Shown one piece after another: positions 7,249 through 16,026 of a DNA stretch of 64,000 nucleotides (its first letter is position 1; every line of letters begins with the position of its first letter). The notes under the pieces are model-generated. The model did no database searches and was not told the origin of the DNA. It worked only from the letters and a program-made list of their open reading frames with translations. Both the position numbers and the translations under genes were made by a program. Source of the DNA: Erwinia sp. JUb26 (GTDB taxonomy: Bacteria; Pseudomonadota; Gammaproteobacteria; Enterobacterales; Enterobacteriaceae); contig NZ_RJVB01000006.1 in the NCBI RefSeq assembly GCF_003751505.1, forward strand, positions 1 through 64,000, written 5' to 3'.

Positions 7249-9471
7249 TTAAAGATCCCCAAGAATAGAATATACTTTTTGTGTTGATTGATATCGTCGG
7301 CCAAAAGATTGTTCATCCCACCTGTTTATTATCATACTCACAGATCTTGAACTATCGCGAGTAACGCCCGCATCAGTCCTTCTTAGCACCCCATTCTTGG
7401 CTGAAAAATGGCCTCCGGAATCAATACAATTATAAGGTATTGTAGATATATTCTGAGGAGTATCGATTATGGGAACTCTTAACCGCTGAGGGTTTTCCCA
7501 CCAATTATTGTCGTAATCCGTACGATGCAACCATCCTCTATAAGTCCAATATCCCGTGTAATTTGACAAACCAGTTAGCTGTTTAAATCCTCTTCCGCGA
7601 AATTTCATCCCATCCCCAACATGAGATAAACTTGCATCTACAACCCCCTGTTGAGGTGATGTTAAAACAGGTCTATTTCTGGAATCTCTCCCAATCACTA
7701 CAACCAAACTATTATTTCTTGAATCTCGCAATTCGCTTTTAGCAACATTCCCCAAATCATTACCACGCCTCTCATAATTATGAAAATATCCATATAAATC
7801 AGTCGAATCTGAATAGTACCCATTAGTTTCATCTGCGAATGATGGATGTTCTGGATGGTGACTAAATGAAACTGTTCCTTCAACCATAAGATTTAAGCTT
7901 TGTGATTCAATCGCGCCTTGACCCAGAAAATGAGCAACTCGCCCTGGAGTATTCATACCATATTTAGCCAATACCGCATTCAAAGAAATACGGTACTTCT
8001 CTCTGATCGCTTCAGATGTTTTTGAGTAAATCCTACTTAAATCTGATTTATCTAACCATATACACTTCCTGAAATGTTCAATAAATTCGCGGGGATCTAA
8101 ATGCCACAACCTTCCACTACCGAGAGTTCCGGGATCAAAACACAGTGCTTCTGCATGCTGCTTAAACCTGCCATAATCCTCTTCACTCATCAGTACCCTG
8201 TCCCTCGTTTCCTGTGTCCCCGGGACCTGCCATATGGCCGTATTTTCCGCAGTGCACTGCTCCCAGGGCAGACCGGTCATCAGCCATTTATACCTGGCAT
8301 CGATGGTGCTTTTTTCCCACTCAAACGGTAAACGGCATATAAGCCTGTTGCTTTGAGATTCGTAACTGCCCGCTTCCTGCAACTTTCTAATAATCGCCGA
8401 ATTACACTGGCTGTGAGTATCATTGTCATCATCAACCAGCCGCCATCCCGTCCAGTGAGGAAAATCGGCATCGCTGAACTTTTTAATATCCGCAGCGGCA
8501 AGATTGACCACCCCGGTTCCACCCGGATAACTGGCCGTCATCCATAATGCTGCGTCTGCCGGCACCAGCGTTTCATGCTCCGTATTGATTATCCGGCCAA
8601 AACGTAACAATTCGAACCCGGCGCTCGGGCTCTCTTTATAATTCCGCATCGCAGTTTTATAAAGATTGTATTCGTAGTCTTCTCCATCGGCGTTAACCAG
8701 CGGCTCGCCCAGCAGATTATATTTCCCGTCAGTTTGTGTATTTTTTTGTCGGGTCACCATCGTACAGTTGCCCTGTGCCAGGGTCATGCTGACATACAGA
8801 GGCTCGTTGCTGGTATAGCGTTCAGAAATACCTGTTGTGGAAGTACTGTTGTTCTCCGGTGCTTTGTCGTAAAACGCCGTTCCTGCTGGCAGATAAAAAT
8901 GGATATCACCGTAAACCGCATCGGTGCGGCCATCTTTCGAGATATCCAGCACCTCTATTTTTCTGCCCGTCAGTTTCCGGACGTTGTCGTCATCGCAGAA
9001 AACCTGGAAGTGAAATTCATTCTGCCCGTCGCACATTCCGGAAGAGCCCAGAGGTTCTTTACGGTAGATTCTGGCGTCAGCTTTTATCTCTGCTTCCAAA
9101 AACTTCAGATGCATATACAGAGAGTAAAAAACAACCTTACCGTTCTCTCCGGAACCTATTTCAGTTTCGTGTTTCAGTAAAACATACCCGTCATCCGTTC
9201 CCCTGACGGGCGCATACTTCAGCGGGAACTTATCCCTTTTCCATGGGGGAGAAGGCTGACGAAACGACACGACCGTCCCGTCAGCAATTGCCCTCACTTT
9301 CTCCGGCAGCGTGCCTGCATCCGTATGCGATATATGGATGCCCCCATGCCAGGACTCTGAGGCATTCAGAGGATATCCCCGGCGGGAATTAACGGGCATC
9401 ATCGCTGCAACCCAGTCTGAATCAGACTGAGTTGCCTCTTTATCTCTCAGAAACGGTGGGCTGATAATCAT
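7249..9471 (-). CDS. T6SS effector with M23-peptidase-like and GH19/lysozyme-like domains
   Basis: A 740-residue protein starting 14 bp after vgrG. Residues about 40-170 resemble an M23 (LytM) endopeptidase fold: HGGIHI, then YSLYMHL and GSSGMCDGQNEFHFQVF. The usual zinc ligands HxxxD and HxH are altered to HxxxH and ExH, so metal binding may be atypical or lost. The middle (about 200-470) is not recognised. From about residue 480 to the end lies a GH19/lysozyme-like domain with RVAHFLGQGAIES (catalytic Glu region) and GMKFRGRGFKQLTGLSNY, the signature of chitinase-like muramidases. This predicts cleavage of peptidoglycan in a rival cell. Delivery by the adjacent VgrG and neutralisation by the abutting exported protein are inferred from order and coupling. 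GC falls along the gene from vgrG-like to AT-rich at the 3' end, suggesting exchange of the toxin tip. Confidence 0.85.
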   Translation of the reverse strand: MIISPPFLRDKEATQSDSDWVAAMMPVNSRRGYPLNASESWHGGIHISHTDAGTLPEKVRAIADGTVVSFRQPSPPWKRDKFPLKYAPVRGTDDGYVLLKHETEIGSGENGKVVFYSLYMHLKFLEAEIKADARIYRKEPLGSSGMCDGQNEFHFQVFCDDDNVRKLTGRKIEVLDISKDGRTDAVYGDIHFYLPAGTAFYDKAPENNSTSTTGISERYTSNEPLYVSMTLAQGNCTMVTRQKNTQTDGKYNLLGEPLVNADGEDYEYNLYKTAMRNYKESPSAGFELLRFGRIINTEHETLVPADAALWMTASYPGGTGVVNLAAADIKKFSDADFPHWTGWRLVDDDNDTHSQCNSAIIRKLQEAGSYESQSNRLICRLPFEWEKSTIDARYKWLMTGLPWEQCTAENTAIWQVPGTQETRDRVLMSEEDYGRFKQHAEALCFDPGTLGSGRLWHLDPREFIEHFRKCIWLDKSDLSRIYSKTSEAIREKYRISLNAVLAKYGMNTPGRVAHFLGQGAIESQSLNLMVEGTVSFSHHPEHPSFADETNGYYSDSTDLYGYFHNYERRGNDLGNVAKSELRDSRNNSLVVVIGRDSRNRPVLTSPQQGVVDASLSHVGDGMKFRGRGFKQLTGLSNYTGYWTYRGWLHRTDYDNNWWENPQRLRVPIIDTPQNISTIPYNCIDSGGHFSAKNGVLRRTDAGVTRDSSRSVSMIINRWDEQSFGRRYQSTQKVYSILGDL

Positions 9472-9624
9472 GTTGTGACTCCCTGTCAGGAAAAGCTGAA
9501 TTTACTGGAAGGTTCTGTAGTTTCAGGCGCCACGTTCGGGAAGTCTTTTGGCTCACTGGCCTTATCTTTTCGCCCGTAGTGCCCGGCTCTGGTCCGATGC
9601 TCCCCCTGAGTGGCGGATTCAATG
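9400..9624. repeat. Direct repeat (copy B) spanning vgrG 3' end and effector 5' end
   Basis: Partner of the copy at 6339-6563, in the same orientation. This copy joins the intact vgrG to the complete effector. Recombination between the copies would delete the complete effector and its immunity gene and leave the truncated cassette attached directly to vgrG. Confidence 0.85.
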
Positions 9625-11837
9625 CCACTGGCATCAAGGGTGATATAGCTTCCCCCGCCGTTCAGCGTTATCTTCTTCTTCGCAATAATGTTGATTTCAT
9701 CTTCCGTACTGACAATGCTGATTTCCTTCCTCGCCAGCAGAGCCATCAGGTCATTCTGCGCCTGTATTTTTACCGGGCCCTGGTTGGCTGTCAGCTTGAT
9801 ACCGAGCTTTCTGACGAACACGCTCAGCGCATTACCCACCCCGATAAACAGGTTTTTCACCACGCTGACGTCGGCATTTTTACCCGCCGTGGCAATCAGG
9901 TTCTGGCTGGCTGATACCTGAAGGTGCTGTCCACTGGTCAATGCAATACCATCCGGCGCACTCATCAGCAGCACCGATTTTTTGAGGTCGGTCAGCTGCT
10001 GTTCCAGCAGTTTAATCTGCACCTGAAGGTCAGCCGGATTTGCCGTCGCCGTCTGCGCATCATCCGAAATGGCCGTCATCTGCTCCCGGGCGTCAGCCAG
10101 ATGACTGACCGCCGCCCCCATATCCAGCACCTCACCCTGCGCCTTCGGCTGGCCGTCCGCCGAGATAAATATCCCCTTCTGCGCCCGTATCGCTCCCCAG
10201 CTGTCGGTTCTGAGTTCAAAACCTTCGCCGCGCTGCTGCCGTTCGCTGTCCACCAGGTGGCCGAGGTTCAGCTGGCTTTTGCCGCCGTACTCCGTCGAGA
10301 CCTTGATGTGCTCCTGCCCACGGTTGTCATCAAGGCGGATTTTGTTGTTTGCCGGCGTGCGCAGCACGTTGCGCCGGTAGTTACGGATGGTGACGTGGTC
10401 GCCGTGCGCCGAGTCGTGCAGCACCCCGTTGATAAAGGGACGGTCCGGGTTACCGTCCTCAAAGCCTATCGCCACTTCCGTCCCCGCCAGCAGCGGCAGG
10501 TGCAGGCCGTACGTGTCCCCCGCATACGGGCGGGACTGGCGCACCCACAGGCTTTCAAATCCCGTCTCCCAGTTATCCCGGTCAAACAGCATGTTGACCC
10601 GGTAGCGGCCGTCCTTATCGATATGGCCGTAGAGGTCGTTCGGCGTGGTGCTGGTCACGCGGGCAGGCAGCGTTCCCGCCATCACCGGACGGGTGCCGGG
10701 CTGCGGGCGGAAGCTGAAACCGGTGCTGTCCGGGATACCGTCAAAATGGACGGCTAAGTCCGCATCGCGCCGCGCGTGGCTGTGCATCGCCGTGATGAGC
10801 ACGCCATAAGCAAACACCTCCGCCACTTCATCACCGCCGGTGACCTTCAGCACCTGGCCCGGTGAGAGCGTCGGACAGCTTGTGACGGCCCGGGTCTGAG
10901 TCTGGCCGTTCAGGTAGCGTTCATGCCGGATGCGGGCATAAAACGCCCCGGACTCCGGCGCCGGATTGCGGTCGTACGTGCTGCCCGGCGTCAGGTAGTT
11001 ATCGGCATAATGGTAGGCATCGCCCGAGGTGGTGGGGTCGGCGCGCGTGACATCCACCAGGATGTTCATGTCTTCCGTGGCCTGGCGGTAGTTGTAATCG
11101 CGGGTGCTGACCTGCTTTTCCACCACGCGGTGATGGCTTGCCATTTCCCACACCGCATCCACGCCCGCCGACTGCTGGCCCGACGGCGGTACCGACGGCA
11201 GGGTCAGGCCCGGTTCATAGCCTTTACGGCCGTCGTAAAACTCCACCACGTCGATGTTCAGCCGCGTGTCGGCGGTAAAGCGAAACCAGATACCGACCTC
11301 CCCCAGCAGCCGGCGGATGAAGTGCAGGTCGTCCTCGCCGTACTGCATCACCTGCTCGCGGCGCGGATACTCTTTACCCAGTGAAAACAGGAAGTCCTGG
11401 CCGCGCATGCGGTGGCGCTCGCGCAGGATTTTTTCGACGATTTGCGGGACCGACATGTCCTGATAAATGGCGTTCTGATGCGAACGGTCGAGCAGCGCCA
11501 GCCGGGGCTGCAGCGTCAGGGCATAGAGGGTTTCATCCCTGGCGGTGCTGAGGCGTTCAAAGCCCGTCACCACGCCCTGAATCACCCGCACCGGCTGCTG
11601 GATTTTAATGCCCCAGCCCTGGTCAACCGGCGCCTGCAGGGTCAGCGAGGCCGCCTTCATCAGCATCATTTCTTTACTGATGGCATGATCGCTGCTGGTG
11701 AATTCGATGCGGTAGCTGAACGGCTGGCTCAGGGCTTCATCGCCTTCGAAGGCCAGCACATCAAGCTCAGGCTGACACCCTCTCACCGCCAGCAGATGAT
11801 GGCTGTGGCTGAATGTTATCGCGGGATTGGTACTCAT
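9486..11837 (-). CDS. vgrG: VgrG (TssI) T6SS spike protein
   Basis: A 783-residue spike protein. The N-terminal gp27-like part covers about residues 1-390. The gp5 OB-fold follows, with DGRYRVNMLFD, SLWVRQSRPYAG and GTEVAIGFEDGNPDRP. A needle and DUF2345 region (about 500-720) contains a predicted coiled-coil (LQVQIKLLEQQLTDLKK) and repeated beta strands (TSGQHLQVSASQNLIATAG). The C-terminus ends with a short polar tail (HYGRKDKASEPKDFPN) and has no extra toxin domain. AGGAG lies just before the ATG. It is the first gene of the spike/effector block, and the last part of its coding sequence is duplicated at 6425-6690. Confidence 0.96.
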   Translation of the reverse strand: MSTNPAITFSHSHHLLAVRGCQPELDVLAFEGDEALSQPFSYRIEFTSSDHAISKEMMLMKAASLTLQAPVDQGWGIKIQQPVRVIQGVVTGFERLSTARDETLYALTLQPRLALLDRSHQNAIYQDMSVPQIVEKILRERHRMRGQDFLFSLGKEYPRREQVMQYGEDDLHFIRRLLGEVGIWFRFTADTRLNIDVVEFYDGRKGYEPGLTLPSVPPSGQQSAGVDAVWEMASHHRVVEKQVSTRDYNYRQATEDMNILVDVTRADPTTSGDAYHYADNYLTPGSTYDRNPAPESGAFYARIRHERYLNGQTQTRAVTSCPTLSPGQVLKVTGGDEVAEVFAYGVLITAMHSHARRDADLAVHFDGIPDSTGFSFRPQPGTRPVMAGTLPARVTSTTPNDLYGHIDKDGRYRVNMLFDRDNWETGFESLWVRQSRPYAGDTYGLHLPLLAGTEVAIGFEDGNPDRPFINGVLHDSAHGDHVTIRNYRRNVLRTPANNKIRLDDNRGQEHIKVSTEYGGKSQLNLGHLVDSERQQRGEGFELRTDSWGAIRAQKGIFISADGQPKAQGEVLDMGAAVSHLADAREQMTAISDDAQTATANPADLQVQIKLLEQQLTDLKKSVLLMSAPDGIALTSGQHLQVSASQNLIATAGKNADVSVVKNLFIGVGNALSVFVRKLGIKLTANQGPVKIQAQNDLMALLARKEISIVSTEDEINIIAKKKITLNGGGSYITLDASGIESATQGEHRTRAGHYGRKDKASEPKDFPNVAPETTEPSSKFSFS

Positions 11838-12262
11838 CGTTACTCTCCTTGTATTCGGTCTGATTCCAGCCCGGCATCCTCTTCTTCACCTCATCAAGTG
11901 GTGAATGACTCCAGTATTTGCGTCCATCATGACTCTGGATAATACGATCTGTAACTCAGGGACGGGTCCTTATTCCTGGAAACTTTAACTCTTTCGCTTA
12001 GCGTGTTTAAAACCTGAAAACACCGTTAATAAAAATTCACGAAGTCAAAATGAACGGACCTTTAATGCTGACATAACGTTAGCTTTTAAGAAATACGCTG
12101 AAAATCCAAAACCGTCTTCAACTGATAATCCAGCCCTGAGTTTTTATTTTTCCGCGATATTTCCTGCGTACTCCTTACTTAACGGTAGAGCACATCGCCC
12201 AGAATTTTCAAACACGCACTTACCTGCCTGAAAGTGCCAGTAAAGGGGAACCAGGCCAATAA
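11838..12262. other. Intergenic region upstream of vgrG
   Basis: 425 bp between vgrG and the P-loop kinase, both on the minus strand. Apart from the vgrG ribosome site (AAGGAGAG) I see no coding frame, tRNA or strong hairpin. It is AT-rich and must hold the vgrG promoter, but I cannot pick one with confidence. Confidence 0.5.
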
Positions 12263-12769
12263 TTAACGGTATTCAATCACCGTAAAGCCTTCATCCGTCG
12301 CAGGTTCGGTGAAATAGCGGGTGATTAACTCAAACTGTGCATCCGTCGCCGCAAAATCGTGTGAGCCTTCCGCGTTGCGAGCGCGTAAACGCGCTTTGCA
12401 TACCTCGTCAGAGACTTTCAGATAGTGCAATCGATTATCAGCACCTGACTCCTGGACAATCGCCATCATCCACTCACGATTTGCCCGGGTATTTGCCGGG
12501 AAATCCAGCACCACCGAAACGCCGCTTTGCAGTAATGAAACCACGTGCGGTTTCATCGCCTGTTTGAGCTTTGCGGCACATCGTACGTAATCGGCTACAG
12601 ACTGCATTTCACCGGCATAAAGCGCAGCCAGCCAGCGATCTTCACCGACGGTCACAGTAACGGGAGAGGCGGAGAGTTTGTCAGCTAACGTGGATTTACC
12701 CGAGGCGATTTTTCCACAAAGGAGATGGAGCGTGGCTTTTGCTATCGTTTCTGGCGTGTTGTTGTTCAT
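12263..12769 (-). CDS. P-loop ATPase/kinase of the AAA_33 (zeta-toxin-like) type
   Basis: A 168-residue protein with a Walker A motif near the N-terminus (LLCGKIASGKSTLADKL), a LDFPANTRANR stretch that resembles the substrate loop of small-molecule kinases of this group, and a basic lid-like segment (CKARLRARN). Such proteins phosphorylate small substrates, and most are uncharacterised. The open frame extends four codons upstream to a GTG, but ATG at 12769 has GAGG at good spacing and is preferred. It is a single gene between the T6SS block and fepB with no partner that suggests a toxin-antitoxin role. Confidence 0.8.
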   Translation of the reverse strand: MNNNTPETIAKATLHLLCGKIASGKSTLADKLSASPVTVTVGEDRWLAALYAGEMQSVADYVRCAAKLKQAMKPHVVSLLQSGVSVVLDFPANTRANREWMMAIVQESGADNRLHYLKVSDEVCKARLRARNAEGSHDFAATDAQFELITRYFTEPATDEGFTVIEYR

Positions 12770-12954
12770 AACTGACCTCACTGGATGGTTACCGGTAAGG
12801 CCCGCCTTACCGGCGGGAAAATGACGCGTGTTATCCCACCTGAGTCATGCAGGTGATAATAATCATTACTGAATGGGATGACGCCGAGCGGATATTTATC
12901 ATTTGCGCGATATCTTAGCGTTCAATGGAAAAGCTCAAAGTGAGCACGACGAAC

Positions 12955-14133
12955 TCACTGTGCCTTAAAATCCCGCTCAATGCTGTTCAGCATATTGCTG
13001 GCGCTGTAGTAATCCAGACGGAACGTATCCGGCCCCATCGAATACACTCGCTTCGCGCTCACCGGCTCCAGATGCACCAGGAACTGATTCGCCTCCACCT
13101 TCTGCACCGTCTCATCATCGGACGAGAATAGGATCATTGTCTTGCCCGTCAGCCCCGCCGCCATATTCTCGCCGGTCAGCTGGATAATATCGTTGCGCTT
13201 GCCCATGCTGGTGCCGCCGTGAACGTCCGCCGGCGGCATCGCCAGGCTGAATCCCAGTTCGGTCAGCAGCTTGCCCTGCGCCGATTCTGGCGTCCACAGA
13301 TTCACGCCGCGCCCGTCTTCGTAATAAACCAGCGCCGAAACCGGCTGCGGCGGCAGGGTAATCTCCTGCTTCACCTGCTGCACGCGCTGCTCAAAACGAT
13401 CGATCACCGCTTTCGCCTCGTTCTCATGCCCGGTGATATCGCCCAGCTGAACCGCCAGCTGCTGCCAGCTTTTATTGCCGTAATCAATCACCAGCGTCGG
13501 CGCGATGGTCGACAGCTGATCGTAGAGCTTGATCGCTGAATCCCCACCGGTGGCGGCGATAATAATCAGATCGGGAGCTTCGGCCGCAATCGCTTCCGCG
13601 TTTGGCTCGGTCACGTAAAGCGGTTTCAGCTGGCGTTCCTTCGCCACCGCGCTCCACTGAGTAAAGAAGCCCTGCTCATCCGCCACCGTCGAGTTGCGCC
13701 CGGTGGCGCCGGAACCGATCACCGGCGCGTTAATCGCCAGCAGCGTACCGGTCAGGGTGACGCTGGTGGACACAATCCGCTTCGGTGCCTGTTGCAGGGT
13801 CACCGCGCCTTTCGGCGTTTGCAGGGTGCGCGGCCAGCTTTGCGGTTCGCTCACCACCGCGTTTTGCCGATCTGAACCAGACGTTTCACCCGGAGCGGAA
13901 TGTTGCGGCTGTTCGCCGCGCGCGGTGTCCTGATGCCCGGTGTCGGCCTGCGCAGGATCCGAATGTCCCGCACCGTGCGGCGCGCCGTCGGCGGCGTTCT
14001 GATGGGCAGCAGCATCATGCTGTGACGCGGACTTAGCATCGTCGGAAGACTGGTCGCAGCCGCTGAGCATCACGCCCAGCGCTAGCGCACCGGCAGCAAA
14101 CATCAGGCGGGTAACGGAAGATTGAGGTTTCAT
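12955..14133 (-). CDS. fepB: FepB-like ferric-enterobactin binding protein, lipoprotein form with His-rich linker
   Basis: Periplasmic binding protein for catecholate siderophore import. From about residue 110 it follows E. coli FepB closely: RIVSTSVTLTGTLLAI, APDLIIIAATGGDSA, LYDQLSTIAPTLVIDY, NLWTPESAQG and TFRLDYYSA. Unlike the soluble E. coli protein, it starts with a lipoprotein signal (LGVMLSGC) and then has about 55 residues rich in His, Asp, Gln and Ala (HQNAADGAPHGAGHSD, TGHQDTARGEQPQHS) before the domain. The frame is open upstream to 14241, but a Fur site overlaps that part, and the ATG at 14133 gives the signal peptide. Length is 392 residues against about 318 in E. coli. No fep permease genes are nearby. 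Confidence 0.9.
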   Translation of the reverse strand: MKPQSSVTRLMFAAGALALGVMLSGCDQSSDDAKSASQHDAAAHQNAADGAPHGAGHSDPAQADTGHQDTARGEQPQHSAPGETSGSDRQNAVVSEPQSWPRTLQTPKGAVTLQQAPKRIVSTSVTLTGTLLAINAPVIGSGATGRNSTVADEQGFFTQWSAVAKERQLKPLYVTEPNAEAIAAEAPDLIIIAATGGDSAIKLYDQLSTIAPTLVIDYGNKSWQQLAVQLGDITGHENEAKAVIDRFEQRVQQVKQEITLPPQPVSALVYYEDGRGVNLWTPESAQGKLLTELGFSLAMPPADVHGGTSMGKRNDIIQLTGENMAAGLTGKTMILFSSDDETVQKVEANQFLVHLEPVSAKRVYSMGPDTFRLDYYSASNMLNSIERDFKAQ

Positions 14134-14148
14134 GGTTAGAATCTGGTT

Positions 14149-14167
14149 GTAAATGAGTATTATTATC
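14149..14167 (-). promoter_or_regulatory. Fur box upstream of fepB
   Basis: On the minus strand GATAATAATACTCATTTAC matches 15 of 19 positions of the Fur consensus GATAATGATAATCATTATC. It ends 16 bp before the fepB ATG, so iron-replete Fur would block transcription. Confidence 0.75.
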
Positions 14168-14259
14168 ATACATACAATACCCTTGAAGTTAAACGCTTTA
14201 GCCGCAGGCGGGCGACAATCGGCACGGGGCATCACCCGCATAATTTATGGATTCAGCGC

Positions 14260-14418
14260 ATGCGCATTGGATTTATCGGGCTGGGATTGGGAGAGAAAAA
14301 CGTGCCGATGGCCAGGCTGGAGCGGGATAACAGCCGGAACTCGCTGGTGCATAACAAAGGCGATCCGGAGTGGGCGGCGCTGGCAAAAGTCGCTGCTCGC
14401 CGTGCCAGACGGGAATAA
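14260..14418 (+). pseudogene. Possible remnant of an NAD-binding dehydrogenase (52 codons)
   Basis: A short frame that begins MRIGFIGLGLGEKNVPMARL, reminiscent of the Rossmann start of 3-hydroxyisobutyrate/6-phosphogluconate dehydrogenase-family enzymes (IGFIGLGxMGxPMA). It then runs into unrelated basic sequence and stops. No clear ribosome site precedes it. It lies between fepB and a strong hairpin terminator. It may be the scar of a lost gene or chance. Confidence 0.3.
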
Positions 14419-14419
14419 T

Positions 14420-14458
14420 AAAACAGGCTGCGTGACGATCGTGTCAGCAGCCTGTTTT
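14420..14458. terminator. Bidirectional hairpin terminator
   Basis: A perfect 12-bp stem AAAACAGGCTGC / GCAGCCTGTTTT with a 15-nt loop, T-tract on one strand and A-tract on the other. It can terminate the downstream minus-strand dehydrogenase gene, whose stop lies 22 bp away, and any plus-strand transcript from the fepB side. Confidence 0.85.
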
Positions 14459-14479
14459 ACTTAGCGAAATCGCTCTGAA

Positions 14480-15601
14480 TTACACTTTCATCCAGCGGCC
14501 TTCCGCAGCGGAAACGGCAATCGCTTCCAGCACTTTCGACACCTGCAGGCCTTCCGCGAAGTCCGGCCACATGCGGTCATCGGCGGCGATGCCGTTAATC
14601 AGGTCGCGCACTTCAACGGTTTTCTGATCGTTAAAGCCGATACCGTGACCGGCAGAGATGCAGAATGCCGCATAGTCTGGGTGCGCAGGCCCGGTCAGGA
14701 TGGTTTTGAAGCCCTGGCGACCGGCCGGTTCGTCGTGGATATACAGCTCAAGCTCGGCCATGCGCTCCTGAGTGTAGCGGATGGTGCCTTTGGTGCCGGT
14801 GACCACATAGGTCAGGCCCATTTTGCTGCCGCAGGCAATACGCGAGGTTTCAATCACGCCGTGTGCGCCGTTGGCAAAGCGCAGCAGCGCGCTGGCCTGA
14901 TCTTCGTTTTCCACATCGCGCAGCGTAGATGGATCTTTCGGGTCCGGACGCTGTTTGATGACCGTCATCATATCGCCGCTGACTTCGCTGATGTTGCCCA
15001 CCAGGAAGTGCGCCATATTCACGATATGCGCAGCCAGATCGCCCAGCGCGCCCAGTCCGGCCAGTGCTTTCTGGCAGTGCCAGTCCAGCGGGGTGTTCGG
15101 GTTAGCCAGATAGTCTTCGTTGTGGGTGCCGTAGAAATGCACGACTTCACCGATTTCACCGCGAGCGATAATCTCTTTCGCCAGCTGGCTGGTCGGGTTT
15201 TTCATGTAGTTGAAGCCCACCAGGGTTTTTACCCCGGCTTTTTCCGCTGCGCGAACCATTTCTTCCGCATCTGCCACATCCAGCGCCAGCGGTTTTTCGG
15301 AATAAACGTGCTTGCCGTGGCGAATCGCTTCCAGCGCCATTTCCTTATGCAGGAAGTTTGGCGCGCAGATGTCCACCACGTCGATATTCTCGTCCGCCAC
15401 CAGCTCACGCCAGTCTCCGGTCGATCGGTTAAAGCCCAGCGCGGCGGCCTGAGCGCGCGCTACGTCCGGGTTAACCTCGGCAACCATCTCACGGACCAGT
15501 TCGCCTTTAAGCTTAAATACCGTAGAAGCCTGAGAGTAAGCGATAGCGTGGCAGCGTCCGATGTAGCCGGTGCCGATCAGTCCGATTCTGACTTTTTGCA
15601 T
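14480..15601 (-). CDS. Gfo/Idh/MocA-family NAD(P)-dependent sugar dehydrogenase
   Basis: A 373-residue oxidoreductase of the glucose-fructose oxidoreductase/inositol dehydrogenase family. The Rossmann start VRIGLIGTGYIGRCHA binds the dinucleotide. IDVVDICAPNFLHKEMALEA and HGKHVYSEKPLALD contain the family EKP motif with the catalytic Lys, and LGDLAAHIVNMAHFLVG supplies the conserved Asp/His pair. The open frame extends to 15814, but only the ATG at 15601 has a ribosome site (AAGGA) and gives the normal N-terminus. It is a single gene; substrate is unknown, with myo-inositol-like polyols or sugars usual for the family. Confidence 0.9.
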   Translation of the reverse strand: MQKVRIGLIGTGYIGRCHAIAYSQASTVFKLKGELVREMVAEVNPDVARAQAAALGFNRSTGDWRELVADENIDVVDICAPNFLHKEMALEAIRHGKHVYSEKPLALDVADAEEMVRAAEKAGVKTLVGFNYMKNPTSQLAKEIIARGEIGEVVHFYGTHNEDYLANPNTPLDWHCQKALAGLGALGDLAAHIVNMAHFLVGNISEVSGDMMTVIKQRPDPKDPSTLRDVENEDQASALLRFANGAHGVIETSRIACGSKMGLTYVVTGTKGTIRYTQERMAELELYIHDEPAGRQGFKTILTGPAHPDYAAFCISAGHGIGFNDQKTVEVRDLINGIAADDRMWPDFAEGLQVSKVLEAIAVSAAEGRWMKV

Positions 15602-15859
15602 GACAAATCCTTGGGTGTAGGGGTGGCAAAATGGAACGAAATGAAAAACTAACTGGAATATATATTTCAAAAATACACAACTCAATATGAAAATGAAATA
15701 AACGTGATCGCGCTTGCATAAAGAGATGTAACCGCCAATGCAACGCGGATCCAAGCTGCAAAGCAGTACACAAAAGATAAAAAAATGGGGGCTACAGCAC
15801 AAAAAACGCATCAACTGCCGATTTTATCAGCAGTCAAATCAGAAACATCAAATCAGCCT

Positions 15860-15888
15860 TTGACATCCCCTCCCCCGCTCGATACTAT
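15860..15888 (+). promoter_or_regulatory. tRNA-Asn promoter
   Basis: TTGACA (15860-15865), a 17-bp spacer, TACTAT (15883-15888) and then the GC-rich discriminator GCGCCCC, typical of stringently controlled stable-RNA promoters. The tRNA begins 18 bp downstream. Confidence 0.85.
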
Positions 15889-15906
15889 GCGCCCCGTTCA
15901 AACGAT

Positions 15907-15982
15907 TCCTCTGTAGTTCAGTCGGTAGAACGGCGGACTGTTAATCCGTATGTCACTGGTTCGAGTCCAGTCAGAGGAGCCA
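15907..15982 (+). tRNA. tRNA-Asn (GTT)
   Basis: 76 nt with encoded CCA end. The acceptor stem TCCTCTG/CAGAGGA, anticodon loop CTGTTAATC with GTT, and T arm CTGGTTCGAGTCCAG are intact. It appears identical to the E. coli tRNA-Asn sequence as I recall it. No integrase gene or mobile-element genes follow, so it is not visibly used as an integration site here. Confidence 0.97.
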
Positions 15983-15991
15983 TATTTAGAG

Positions 15992-16026
15992 AAGCCCGCT
16001 TAAGGAAACTTAAGCGGGCTTTTTGT
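15992..16026 (+). terminator. Rho-independent terminator after tRNA-Asn
   Basis: Stem AAGCCCGCTTAAG / CTTAAGCGGGCTT with a GAAA loop, followed by a T-tract, starting 9 bp after the tRNA. Confidence 0.92.

Noticed and set aside
12792..12813. CCGGTAAGG/CCTTACCGG hairpin as a terminator of fepB
   Set aside because: The stem is perfect but has no T-tract and lies 140 bp past fepB; it may be a REP-like element, which I cannot confirm.
14134..14241. Upstream extension of fepB
   Set aside because: It overlaps the Fur box and adds a non-signal sequence before a proper lipoprotein signal peptide.
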